Part shown: piece by piece, positions 1 through 9,600 of the stretch
How positions within the stretch are numbered: the first letter of the stretch is position 1
Layout: every line of letters begins with the position of its first letter
Assembly: GCF_000234665.1 (NCBI RefSeq)
Contig: NC_018315.1
Location: 392,047 to 454,546 of the forward strand
From: Leishmania mexicana MHOM/GT/2001/U1103
Lineage: Eukaryota; Euglenozoa; Kinetoplastea; Trypanosomatida; Trypanosomatidae
DNA: 62,500 bases
Direction: 5' to 3'
Notes under the pieces: generated by a model
Databases searched by the model: none
What the model was told of the DNA's origin: nothing
What the model saw: only the letters and a program-made list of their open reading frames with translations
Position numbers and translations under genes: made by a program

Positions 1-821
1 GTGAACGCAAAGTGCGCCCTCGCTTCTCTTCTCGCGCTGCACGAGTCTCTCCATTCTGCCTTGGATTCCTGTAAAGGAGTCGCAGTCCTCCGTTCACACG
101 AGGCGGGGGTGGGTGGGGAGGGGAGGAGGAGGGCTCGTCTTTCTCCTCCATCCCCGGAGCCATCTGCCGCTACGGAAGTTACCCTTAACCTTGCATTCTC
201 TCTCGCTCTCTCTCTTCCTCGCCTGGCTCCTTGTGCTCGCCGCGATCGCGGACACACGCGCAAGTGTGTGCGTCTCCTCACATCCTACTCCACTGCCGCG
301 CAACGTCCCCCTTGAGACTACGCGCGCCAACACGTACGCCACCGAACATTCATACACGCATGCACACATAACGTCGGTGTAGTAGTCGATCTCGCTAACA
401 CACACACACACATACACGCACAGCTCACACGCTCGTACGTGCCCCTTTGCCCGCTTCCTCTCCCGCACCGGCCATCAGAACCGTGTGCGCGCATTCAGTA
501 AAACGAGTGCCACGCCCTCTTCATCCCTCTCTAACATGTGGAAGGACTAACGCGGCGCTCCGACTCTATCACTTGATCCGTCTCGTCTGCCGTTCTTTGC
601 TAGTGGTTGGGGAAGGGGGGGGAGTATGTGCCTGTGTCTGTGGGTGCATGCGTGCTTGTCTCGTACGACTGGTGGTGACGGTACCGGGTGCCCAACCTCT
701 CCTTTCTCTGCCTCCTCGCACCAGGGCCCCTTACGGAGAAGAGACAAGGACCGCCTAAGCGCGCGACAGGAAACAAGAGCAAAATCCAGAGGACCCGTTG
801 GGACAGTACAGGCGTTTCGAC
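1..821. other. Upstream intergenic region and 5'UTR of the 5-phosphatase gene
   Basis: No convincing gene is visible. Open frames here lack an ATG context and are low-complexity, with pyrimidine-rich stretches and a short CA repeat near 400-412. The right part holds the likely trans-splice signal and the 5'UTR of the gene starting at 822. The left part is probably the 3'UTR of a gene outside the window. Confidence 0.6.
690..724 (+). promoter_or_regulatory. Candidate spliced-leader acceptor for the 5-phosphatase gene
   Basis: A pyrimidine-rich tract (about 690-722) is followed by the first AG at 723-724. Trans-splicing here would give a 97-nt 5'UTR before the ATG at 822. This is a pattern match to trypanosomatid splice signals, not a mapped site. 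Confidence 0.45.
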
Positions 822-2885
822 ATGTCGTCCGCTACACCGCCGCTGCCGGCAGACAGTGTGGCCGCTTCTGCCGCACTTCGCTTCTCTGTTGACTTCGACC
901 CGTCCCGCGCGGACTCGAAGCCGAGCGTGCTCTTGCTGACCCAGAACATAGGCGGTATCGAGGCCGCGTTGAGCACAGGCGCTGGCCTCGGCGAAACTTT
1001 GCCCGAACGCCCCCACACACCGATGCCAGAGAGCAACGGTGACATCTCTGCCGCCTTTGCCTCCATGCCGACGGTTTTTGGTGGCCCCTCGTACATTCAC
1101 GTGCCTGATGACATCGACTCAGAGCTGTGTGTCTCGCCTGTGGTGCGGCAGCAGGTGACAGAGTTTCTGGCGGACCTCCGCCAGTGGATCCACCGGCTCT
1201 CGTACATGTCAGCCGGCGCGCGCGCCGCAGAGGCGTCTGCGACGACGTCGTCTGCTGCTCCCACCTCGGCGGCGGGTGGCGCACCATCTTCGTCGTCCGC
1301 ACCGTCCCCCCCTCCCTCGCCCACGCCCTGTGGTGCCGCAGCGAGCACGGAGGCGTACATGCGTAGCTACACGTTGTCTGTGCGCCCGCCCCTCATCGAC
1401 ATTGTTGTCCTGCACTTTCAAGAAATCGGTGGCAAGTACAAGAATAAGCAGTTCAACGAGTACTTCAAGGAGCAGATCCGCACGTCGCTGCTGCCGGAGG
1501 CTGGGTGGACGAGCGGGCTGCTCATGGACGAGCGAGAGAGCCCTGGCCCGCTGAGCAGCAGCAACTACCAGCGTCACCGAACCGCAAGCACTGTGCAGGC
1601 CCTGAGGAGGACCTCCTTTGAGGGCGGTAGTCCCAGTAATAACAACGGCAACGCCAGCGGCCACGTCGGCGATCCTCATCGCCTGAGCGACGCGAACAGC
1701 AACGACACGGATCTCACCGCTGACCTGGACGCCGACGCGGACGCGTACTTCACTGCCATTGGCTCCATTGTGTTTCTCTCGCCGCGCGTTATGGGTATCG
1801 CGAGCTGCCTCTCCGTTCCGCACCGCACGTATATTCCTATTGTAGACGACCCGCTCACCTACGCCGGCGAGGCTGGCCGGCTCTTTCACAGCGGAAAATT
1901 TGCCGAGGCCGGCCGCTCGCGCAAGGGGTTCCTGCTCCTCTCTCTCCGTCTCGGCACCGTCCAGTTTAACGTGTGCAACGTACACCTTTTCAACGACGAC
2001 GACAACCGCGCGGCGCTACAGAGCAGCCCCAGCCTGTACACGGGCCGCCGCACGCGGGCAATAAAGGAGACCATCGCCGAATGCAGTGCCGTCGTCGACC
2101 TCAGCGAGCCGCTCTTCATATTTGGCGACTACAACGTTCGCATGGATGGCAAGTTGTTCGCTGAGTGGGTCGAGGAGAAGATGCAGATGACGGTGCGGCC
2201 GGAGAAAAAGCGGCTGCGCTGCCCGGAGCATTTTTGGGAGTTGTTCACCGACCCAGGCACGCAGCAGGAGTTGCGGACGCGGTTCGACATGGAGCCGCAA
2301 CGCCTGATGGACGAGGTGGCTCTGCTCTCTAGCGTGGAGCTCGCAGAGATGCCGATTCAGTTCGCGCCCACCTACTCCCGTGTTGCCTACCGCACCCGCA
2401 CTGGGGTCACCACCACCGGTGCTGGCGCCGACGCGGCAACACCAGATGCGCAGCGGCAGATACCCACTTCGAAGGACTTGAGTGGACGGGCTGATGTCAT
2501 CCGTGCCGAGGAGCAGGGGCAGACGGAGGCGATCAGGGTGAGGCCCCCGCTGTTGACAGCGCTGCCGCCTTCGACGTCGCCGCTGGCGAGTGTACCGCTG
2601 ACCCACGTGACGGCATCACCCTATCGCGACAACTTCTGCCACGACCGGTTGCCTGCGTGGTGCGATCGAGTGATGTTCAATGTCGCTGGGCTTGAATGGA
2701 TTTCAGGCGATCGCTCGCGCTCCGCTCCGCCACAGCCGCAGGCAGCATCTTCAGTTTCGGGCAGCGCTGCCTCCGGTGCTGGCGGTCTCAAGGGCAGGCA
2801 GCGCAGTGGCCAGAGCTGCTGGTACGCGTACGCCGCGATTGACTTCATTCACACGGACCACGACGGAGTATTTATGCTATTTTAA
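822..2885 (+). CDS. Type I inositol polyphosphate 5-phosphatase (INPP5A-like)
   Basis: The 687-residue protein belongs to the inositol polyphosphate 5-phosphatase family, which removes the 5-phosphate of Ins(1,4,5)P3 and related inositides and so ends calcium signalling. Visible motifs are an N-terminal TQNIGG strand, the metal-binding HFQEIGGKY (Glu201), the catalytic FGDYNVR (residues 434-440), PAWCDRV (611-617) and a final TDHDGVF (678-684). FQEIGGKY resembles the INPP5A (type I) branch more than the synaptojanin or OCRL branches. Compared with the roughly 410-residue human INPP5A it carries Ser/Ala/Pro-rich insertions near residues 125-170 and 230-300, as often seen in Leishmania proteins. 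It ends directly after the last motif, with no CaaX prenylation box. I start at the ATG at 822; the frame is open to 798, but only through a non-ATG codon. Family is firm; exact substrate is inferred. Confidence 0.88.
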   Translation: MSSATPPLPADSVAASAALRFSVDFDPSRADSKPSVLLLTQNIGGIEAALSTGAGLGETLPERPHTPMPESNGDISAAFASMPTVFGGPSYIHVPDDIDSELCVSPVVRQQVTEFLADLRQWIHRLSYMSAGARAAEASATTSSAAPTSAAGGAPSSSSAPSPPPSPTPCGAAASTEAYMRSYTLSVRPPLIDIVVLHFQEIGGKYKNKQFNEYFKEQIRTSLLPEAGWTSGLLMDERESPGPLSSSNYQRHRTASTVQALRRTSFEGGSPSNNNGNASGHVGDPHRLSDANSNDTDLTADLDADADAYFTAIGSIVFLSPRVMGIASCLSVPHRTYIPIVDDPLTYAGEAGRLFHSGKFAEAGRSRKGFLLLSLRLGTVQFNVCNVHLFNDDDNRAALQSSPSLYTGRRTRAIKETIAECSAVVDLSEPLFIFGDYNVRMDGKLFAEWVEEKMQMTVRPEKKRLRCPEHFWELFTDPGTQQELRTRFDMEPQRLMDEVALLSSVELAEMPIQFAPTYSRVAYRTRTGVTTTGAGADAATPDAQRQIPTSKDLSGRADVIRAEEQGQTEAIRVRPPLLTALPPSTSPLASVPLTHVTASPYRDNFCHDRLPAWCDRVMFNVAGLEWISGDRSRSAPPQPQAASSVSGSAASGAGGLKGRQRSGQSCWYAYAAIDFIHTDHDGVFMLF

Positions 2886-3540
2886 GGAGGCGCAGTAACG
2901 GATCTGTCCTAGTGGAGAGCGTATGCGCGCATGTGCCTGTGTGTGTGTGCCGCGCATGGGTCTGTGGGGAGGCTGGGGATGACAGTGCAGAAATGCGAGG
3001 AAGGTATCCGGGTGGGTGGGAGGAGGCGCTCACGAAGGCGCCATACTCCATCTCTTCCTCACATCGAAAAAAAAACACAGAAATATATGGCGCCGCGTGC
3101 AGCTGCATGTATGCGTGCTCGCCAGCTCCGCGTTTACTGCTTCTGTTTGTTGTTGCGCTTTGCGTGGTGCTGTTTGCTTGCGTCGTCGTTCTTGCGCTTG
3201 CACGCGTCCTTGCAGCTCTGCCGGATAGAGGAAAAACGCGCCGCGCTCATGAGAGGGGGGAGGGTAAGGCGAACAGGCCATTCGAAGTGACCCGGCACAT
3301 AGCCAGGCACCGGTAACACAAAGGCAAGCGAAGAGGAAAGGAGAGAGCTCCCTAGCGCGCCACATTGTGTTCCTCGTGCAGGACACACACACACACATAC
3401 ATACAAACCGGCATGCTGAGAGGGGCGGAAATGGTGACGCATGGTTGCTTGGCGCCGGGTGCTTTCCTCTCCGTGCAGTCACCGTCTCTGCTCCTCTCTC
3501 TGTGTACGTCGTTTTGTGTGCGATGGATCTGTTTACTTCG

Positions 3541-3610
3541 CTACTGCTACTGCTACTGCTGCTGGTGCTGGTGCTGGTGCTGGTGCTGGTGCTGAGGCTG
3601 CTGCTGCTGG
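3541..3610. repeat. CTG/GTG trinucleotide-type microsatellite
   Basis: Imperfect hexanucleotide and trinucleotide units (ctactg, then ctggtg, then ctg) run for about 70 bp in the 5-phosphatase to acyltransferase-like gene interval. Confidence 0.85.
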
Positions 3611-3758
3611 TCATGTGTATCGCTCTGTTCAACTTCTTGGTGCTCTATCTTCATCTCTTTCTTTTTCTTTAATAATTATATCAAAAGGAAAGGACACACG
3701 CGCGCGGACAAGCAGAGTGACAGGTGCTGAAGAAGGCAAGGCTGGACACCCACGCATG

Positions 3759-3762
<4 letters not shown>

Positions 3763-3792
<30 letters not shown>
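3763..3792. repeat. (CA)n microsatellite
   Basis: About 15 uninterrupted CA units, followed by interrupted CA and a C10 homopolymer. Intergenic. Confidence 0.9.
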
Positions 3793-3797
<5 letters not shown>

Positions 3798-6550
3798 ACA
3801 CAAAGCCCCCCCCCCCTCACCCTCCCCCAACAAAGCTGAGGACGCCGAGCACAGAGGGATCTGAGGCGTACCTCAGTGACGCCAGCACAGGCATCCAAAC
3901 CCACCCACCCACCCACCCCCACATACACACACTATCAGGAAGCGGCGCGTTTTGCTGCTCACGCCTTCCTCGGGATTTCTCTTTTCTCCATCTTCCTCTC
4001 TCTCGTTCTTCGGTCTCCGGAGTCCGGATTCGCGTTTTCTCTCTCTATACGCTGTTAACGCGGAGGCCCGGCCCTGTCCGTTGCCGTCACCTCATCGCCG
4101 CCGCGTCCAAAGGAGCGACTGTGGCAGCAACGTCGCATCCACGCACCCACACACACACAAAGGTCAGCCAACGCGAATTTTCTTCGCTGCTATTTTGTTT
4201 TTGTGCGTTCCCTTGCCCCGTCTTCCCGGCTCTCTCACTCGCGCTCACGCACCCTTTCGTTCTCTCCGTCCCTCTTCCCTCCTTGCATTCCCCCCCGCTG
4301 TTCACCGTGCCACGGATAGGCATATTACCCAGATATATACACATACGCGCGTATACACGTGCGACTGCCGCCTCAGACGCTGAGTTGCTTATTCTCGTTT
4401 GGTACCGTGTGTTTGTGTGTGCATCCTCCCCCCTCCCGTCCCTCCTCACACAGATTCTTTTTTTTTATGTGGAGAATTTCTTCTTCCTCTCACCCCATAT
4501 TCCCGCTTCCTCTACTCGTCCTCCCCTCACCACATCTCGTGCGTGCGTGCGTGCGCGCGTGTGTGTGTGTGTGTGTGGTCTTCTTTTTTTCTTTACGAAC
4601 AACCAACCGCCATCCCGACACCGTTGCATCACTCGCCCACCCACCGTACAGATCTCCGTCTGTCTGCGTCTTTCACGGTTCCTCGGACACCTCCCTCGCT
4701 CTTCGTCTTCACGGCCCTTGACTCGTGTGCGCTTGTGGGTTGTTGTACGCTGGCGTTCATTTTTTCCTTGTCTTTGTTCGGTCTTCTTGCACATTGGGCG
4801 TCTGGGGGCTCGCCCTTTCCTTTCTTGCTTCTGTCGTTGCATTATTATTATTTTTTGTTCACGGGGCCATCGAAGACGCATCACCTGTCTGTTTCGGGCA
4901 TTGCTGGCCTCCTTGCGCGCTGCGGGTCTTTTTCTTTTGCTTTCAAGGCACTCTACCCTTGTGCCCCATCCCCCCTTTCCCTTCCCCATTCCCCCACCTA
5001 GGGAGCACGGCGCGGACTCGTTGCACCGCTTATCGCTTGAGCTGTTTAACCGTGTATCTCAGTATCTCTCTATTTTGTTCAGCTTATCCTTCCTTTTTTT
5101 TCTTGTACCTTGACTCTGTTGCGTTGTTCTGTCTCTTTCTCCCTTTCTGTGCGTGCGTGCGTGCCTATTGGACCGTGCGGCTGCTAAGTGGGGTGGTGGT
5201 GGTGGTGTCGTCGTCGCTTCTTGCTGGCATTCCGTACACACGTGTGTATGTGCGCGCGCACGCTCAGTGTCGTTAGCTCCACCTCTGAAAGCAGAAAGGC
5301 AACACGAGGATTCTGACTTTCGTTTTTTTTCTTTCCCCTTCCTCGGCCGCTGCTGCTGTGCTGCTGCTGCAGCCACGCGTGGGAGGCTTTGTGGTTCGTC
5401 TGTGCATGTGGTTGGGGTGTGTCGAAGGCGTGGAGCGCGTCCTTCCGACGAACATTTTCGTTATTTCTTTGTGCACCTCACGCACCTCAGCCTCCTCCTC
5501 CTCCGAGGTTTGCATTCTGTCGAATCCTGTAACGTTCTTTTTTTTCGTTTCGTGCTCGTCGCTATTTGCGGCCCGCTGTGCTCCAACGCGCGAGTGCGTC
5601 TTAGACACACGAACACACGTGCGACTCTTCGGAAGCGGTGCTTCCGAAACCGTTGCCTTCAACGCACACCTCGCGCTTCTGCCAGTAGCAGACGAAGAGG
5701 AAGGTCCACACCGTTGATCCACAGCAGCACCAAAGCTGAGAGGCCGCACAAGGAGAAGGACTCTGCAGGGTAAGCGAACAGGACGGCATTGGGGCTGGTG
5801 TAGACGAGCGACGAGGAGTGAGGAAGGGCACACGTATACAACGTGCCTCTCTTCGGCTTCCCCCTCTCGCGCCCCCTTTCCTATTTACATTTTTCTCTCA
5901 TCCTCGACTTCGCATCTCCTGCAAGCGCGCTTGTCGCCATCAAACACACGGCACTGCCTCACTCTCTTCTACAAATTATTATTAGTATTATTTTCGGGTT
6001 TGTGCGTGCGTCTGCCCGTCTATCTGATCAGCCGTCCTTTCTACCTTTCCCTCGCTGCGCTGCACCGCCTCCTTTGTTTTTTTTTTTGCCTTCGTATTAT
6101 AAAATCTTTTTGTTGCTGCGCTCCCCTTCCTCCCTCCCTCGCTCTCCCTCCCTCTCCCTCTCTCTCTCTCTCTGTGTGTGTGTGTGAGGGGACGGAGCGA
6201 TACGGGCAGCCCTACTGGAAGCGAGCCGATACCCCCATTCCGCGACGGGCACGAACACACGCCGCCCGCACGCATACGAGAGGGGAAGGGACGGTGCCAT
6301 GAAGAGGACGTACTTGGAGGGAGGTAACGCGAAAAGACCACTCAGCGACACGCAGGAGCGCAGAGGACGAGTCGGTGATTTGGTGCCGTGTGTTTGTGTG
6401 TGAGAGTGTGAGAGACGAAGCAAAGCCAGGAAAGCGGGTGCTTTGCAACCAACACAGGCACCGCTTCGGCGTTTATATCCAGCCCTGGCCCTCTACTCCC
6501 CTCGTGACGCGGCTGCGCCGCATCTCTCCCCTTCCCCCTTTCACTTGCCT

Positions 6551-6589
6551 TTTCCAGTCTTTTTTTTGTCTTTCTTTCTTCTGCTGTAG
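6551..6589 (+). promoter_or_regulatory. Strong candidate spliced-leader acceptor for the acyltransferase-like gene
   Basis: An almost pure T/C tract at 6557-6580 ends in ctgctgtag, with the AG at 6588-6589. This gives a 29-nt 5'UTR before the ATG at 6619. It is among the clearest trans-splice signals in the window and supports that start codon. Confidence 0.6.
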
Positions 6590-6618
6590 TCGCTGCGAGC
6601 CGGGTGTAGTTTCGAAAA

Positions 6619-9600
6619 ATGTCTTCCAGGTCTGATGCTCCCGTGCCGCCGCCGTCGGGATCACAACCCGGTTCACCATTGGCACCGCCGGCGTCAGCGC
6701 CCTCGCCGCAACGACGTGTCACTTGTAGCCACTTCCCGTCCGCGCATGGTTTAGCCGGCGATGCTGACGCAGCCGCGTCCGGTACTCTTCATCAACCGCC
6801 TTGCTCCACTGTGTTCTCACCTGAGGGGAACACAGTCGCGACGTCCTTTCTGTCAGCGGAGTCGGTGGCGCAGGTTGTGATGGCGCCTGAGAGTGACCCA
6901 GCTCCCGCTCTTGCTGCCACTACGGACGAGGATTGCCGCGCGTCTCACATTGCAGTCAACCCAGCCATACTGGCATCCGCGCGTGGCGCCTCGCCTTCCA
7001 CAGATAAAGGCGTATCGGTGACGACGCTCGCCTCACTGGAGAGCGCGACGATGCCATCTTCTGCTTTCCCGCAGTCTTCGACAAAGACGCGTGCGTGGCT
7101 CGCAAACCAACGCCGGCCTCGCCCCATGCCGTACCCATCCTCCACTGCTGTCAGTAGCGGCTACCTTTTGCGCTTCGGCCACGGCACCGGCAGCACCGTC
7201 TTTAGCTCACGTGATACTGCAGGGTTGCTGAAGCAGGCGCAGACACCGCCGCCGCCGCCGCTGGTGCCACTTTCCTCATCGTCGACAGACCCTACGGCGT
7301 CTGCGGCGCCGGCGTTTCTTCACTCGTTGTGGCCCACCACATCGCCAACGGCCACAGCGACAGCGCTTTCGAGTGCGACAGTGGTGCGTACACCCTCTTT
7401 TGTCACCGCGACGGCTGCGCGCGGCCGAGGAAGAAACAACGCAGCTGCCGCCCGCAGCAGCCCCGACACACCTTCTATCTCCGCGCCTTCTGGCACTGGC
7501 GCGGCGGATGACGACTCTGGCGTCCAGGTGATGCTGGGAATATCCCACTCCGATAGGCTGCACAGCACGGCGGCACCTGCCGTCAGCTCGTTCAACAGCC
7601 ACCACACAAGAGCAGGCAGCACATCCGCAGCCAACGTACCATATCGTGCCCGCAGTGGTTGTGTTGGCACCGACGTCGGACGCAATGCGGACTCTCATGA
7701 GGTCTGTAATACAGGCATGGTGAGCCACGGCGAGCTGATGCCACCAACTGCGCATGCGTCGCTCACGAGCATCGCCACTGCCGCTGCCGGCGACCCTTCT
7801 GTGCACACTACGAGCGACTGCACAGCGTGTGCTCGTGTGGGGACAATGTCTTCAGCGACCAAGGTGATGGGCGCTCCACACGACTACACGCATTGCCTTT
7901 CCTCTCCACCTTTGGGCGCGAGCCGGGGACCGCAGCCTCGCCAGCAGCAGGCGCTCTGTGACGATGGCAGCGGTAGTGGTGCGAATAACACCAGTCGTGG
8001 TCACTTTGGCGCCAGCTGGCCGCGGGGCGGCAGTGGGGTCCTGCGCTGCGCTCGCGCTGACATCGCCGACAGACACGCGTTACGGGTAGCGGGCGGCCTT
8101 CGGGGATCCGGAGTGGCGCAAGAGCTGACCCCGAATGCTCCTACGGAGGAGAGTGATGGGCAGATCCCGCCAGCGGCGCATGGGCGGCAGCCGTGGTCTG
8201 CCTTGCCGTGTGGGCTGATGGCCGTTAGTGACGGTGACACGATCACGGGCGGCGCTGCCGTCGAGGCGCAGAGAGGGGCATCAAAGGGTGACGGGGGCGC
8301 TGGCACTGAAGCAGCTCTGGGGGCGGGAGCAGCGGCACGTGCGTACGAGGTCAACCCGATTGCTTTCGTGCTCTCGGGTGCCCAACGGAGCCGGAGTGAG
8401 GAAGGCGGCGCCCGCCAAGCCAGCACGGCGACGTCGCGGCCGGTGAGTCTAACCCGCGGCGGCTGCCATTCCTCCCCGGCGGCGCAGCGAGAGGCTTTCC
8501 GTGGCTGCGCTGGCAATCCGACTGCTGCGACCGATGAGCTCTCGCCGTTGCCAGGTTATTGCAAGAACGCGCGGGTCGTACTGACGGCTGCCTACGCGGC
8601 CGCAAACAGGAGCGTCACCGAGGCGGGCAAGGGCTGGGACGAGCCTGGCTGTGTTGACTCTGCATTGATGCCATGGGCGCCGCCGACGGGTGATGAGGCG
8701 CTTCGCAACCCCTATCAAGCCTTTCGCATGCATCGTTACCACACGGGAACAGAGACTCAGTCGTTGCAGCACGAGGTAATGCGTGAGGTGAGTCAGCAGC
8801 AGCAGCAGCGCCAGCGCCAGTGGCCACCTGCGGCGGGAAGCAAAAGCGCCCCGGAGGCAGCCAGTGAACAGAGCGGCGAAGACGAAGGGACGCCAGATCG
8901 GCAGCTGCAGACGCGGTGCCACAAGGAGCAGCAGGCGTGCCCTGAGGCACCAGCACGCCAGCGGGACGGGGCTACGGTTGTGTCATCGCTGCGCCGCTTC
9001 CTTTCCATAATTCCTGCCCCGTCAACGCCCGACCAGCCGCCGCCGCCGCCGCCGCCAAGGGGCAGTGTGGCCAACAACGATCGCACATTACCGTTTCAGC
9101 ATCTGCCGAGCACTGCCTTGCCGTCATCGTCCGCGATGGCTGCTGCGGCGACCAGGCCGTCTCCATCGCCTGCCGCTGCAACGCGGCCGTCGCCGATACC
9201 ACCGGTGCCCACCACCTTCGCTCTCTTTGGCGCGCTTGAACGGCTCTCCCGCTTCTCGGAGATGGTGCAGCTGTGCCAAGAGCACGCCGACGTTCTGGAC
9301 GACTTCTTGACTCGTCTCACCCTCCAGCTGCACCGCAACTCGTGCGCACTGCCGTTGCTGGCCAGTGGCGTGAACCCCGCCTGCAGCCAGTCATCCCCAC
9401 CGTCGTTGGCAACGAGCGCCGCGCACGACGACTGCGAGTTCCTTCGATGGCATCGGATCATCATGTTCCTGCTTCGCCAACCATCAGAACTGGTGAAGGT
9501 CGGTGCCGAATTTTTCACTGACGCGGTCAACTCCTGGCCGCTACACATGCTGTATCTGACCTGCTGCTTCTACGTGACGGCGCGCGAGCACGGCTTCGAT

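Larger units (their letters stand above)
2886..6618. other. 3.7-kb intergenic/UTR region, no gene seen
   Basis: The region is pyrimidine-rich on the + strand and full of simple repeats: a CTG/GTG run at 3541-3610, a CA run at 3763-3792 and a GT run at 4559-4577. Its open frames, the longest about 330 codons from 4121, consist of Ser/Leu/Phe/Pro and Cys/Val runs created by the skewed composition. They look like no protein. The stretch should hold the 3'UTR of the 5-phosphatase and the 5'UTR of the next gene. Confidence 0.6.

Noticed and set aside
4121..5113. 330-codon frame of Ser/Leu/Phe/Pro residues
   Set aside because: Caused by T/C-rich DNA, with no domain-like sequence and no plausible start context.
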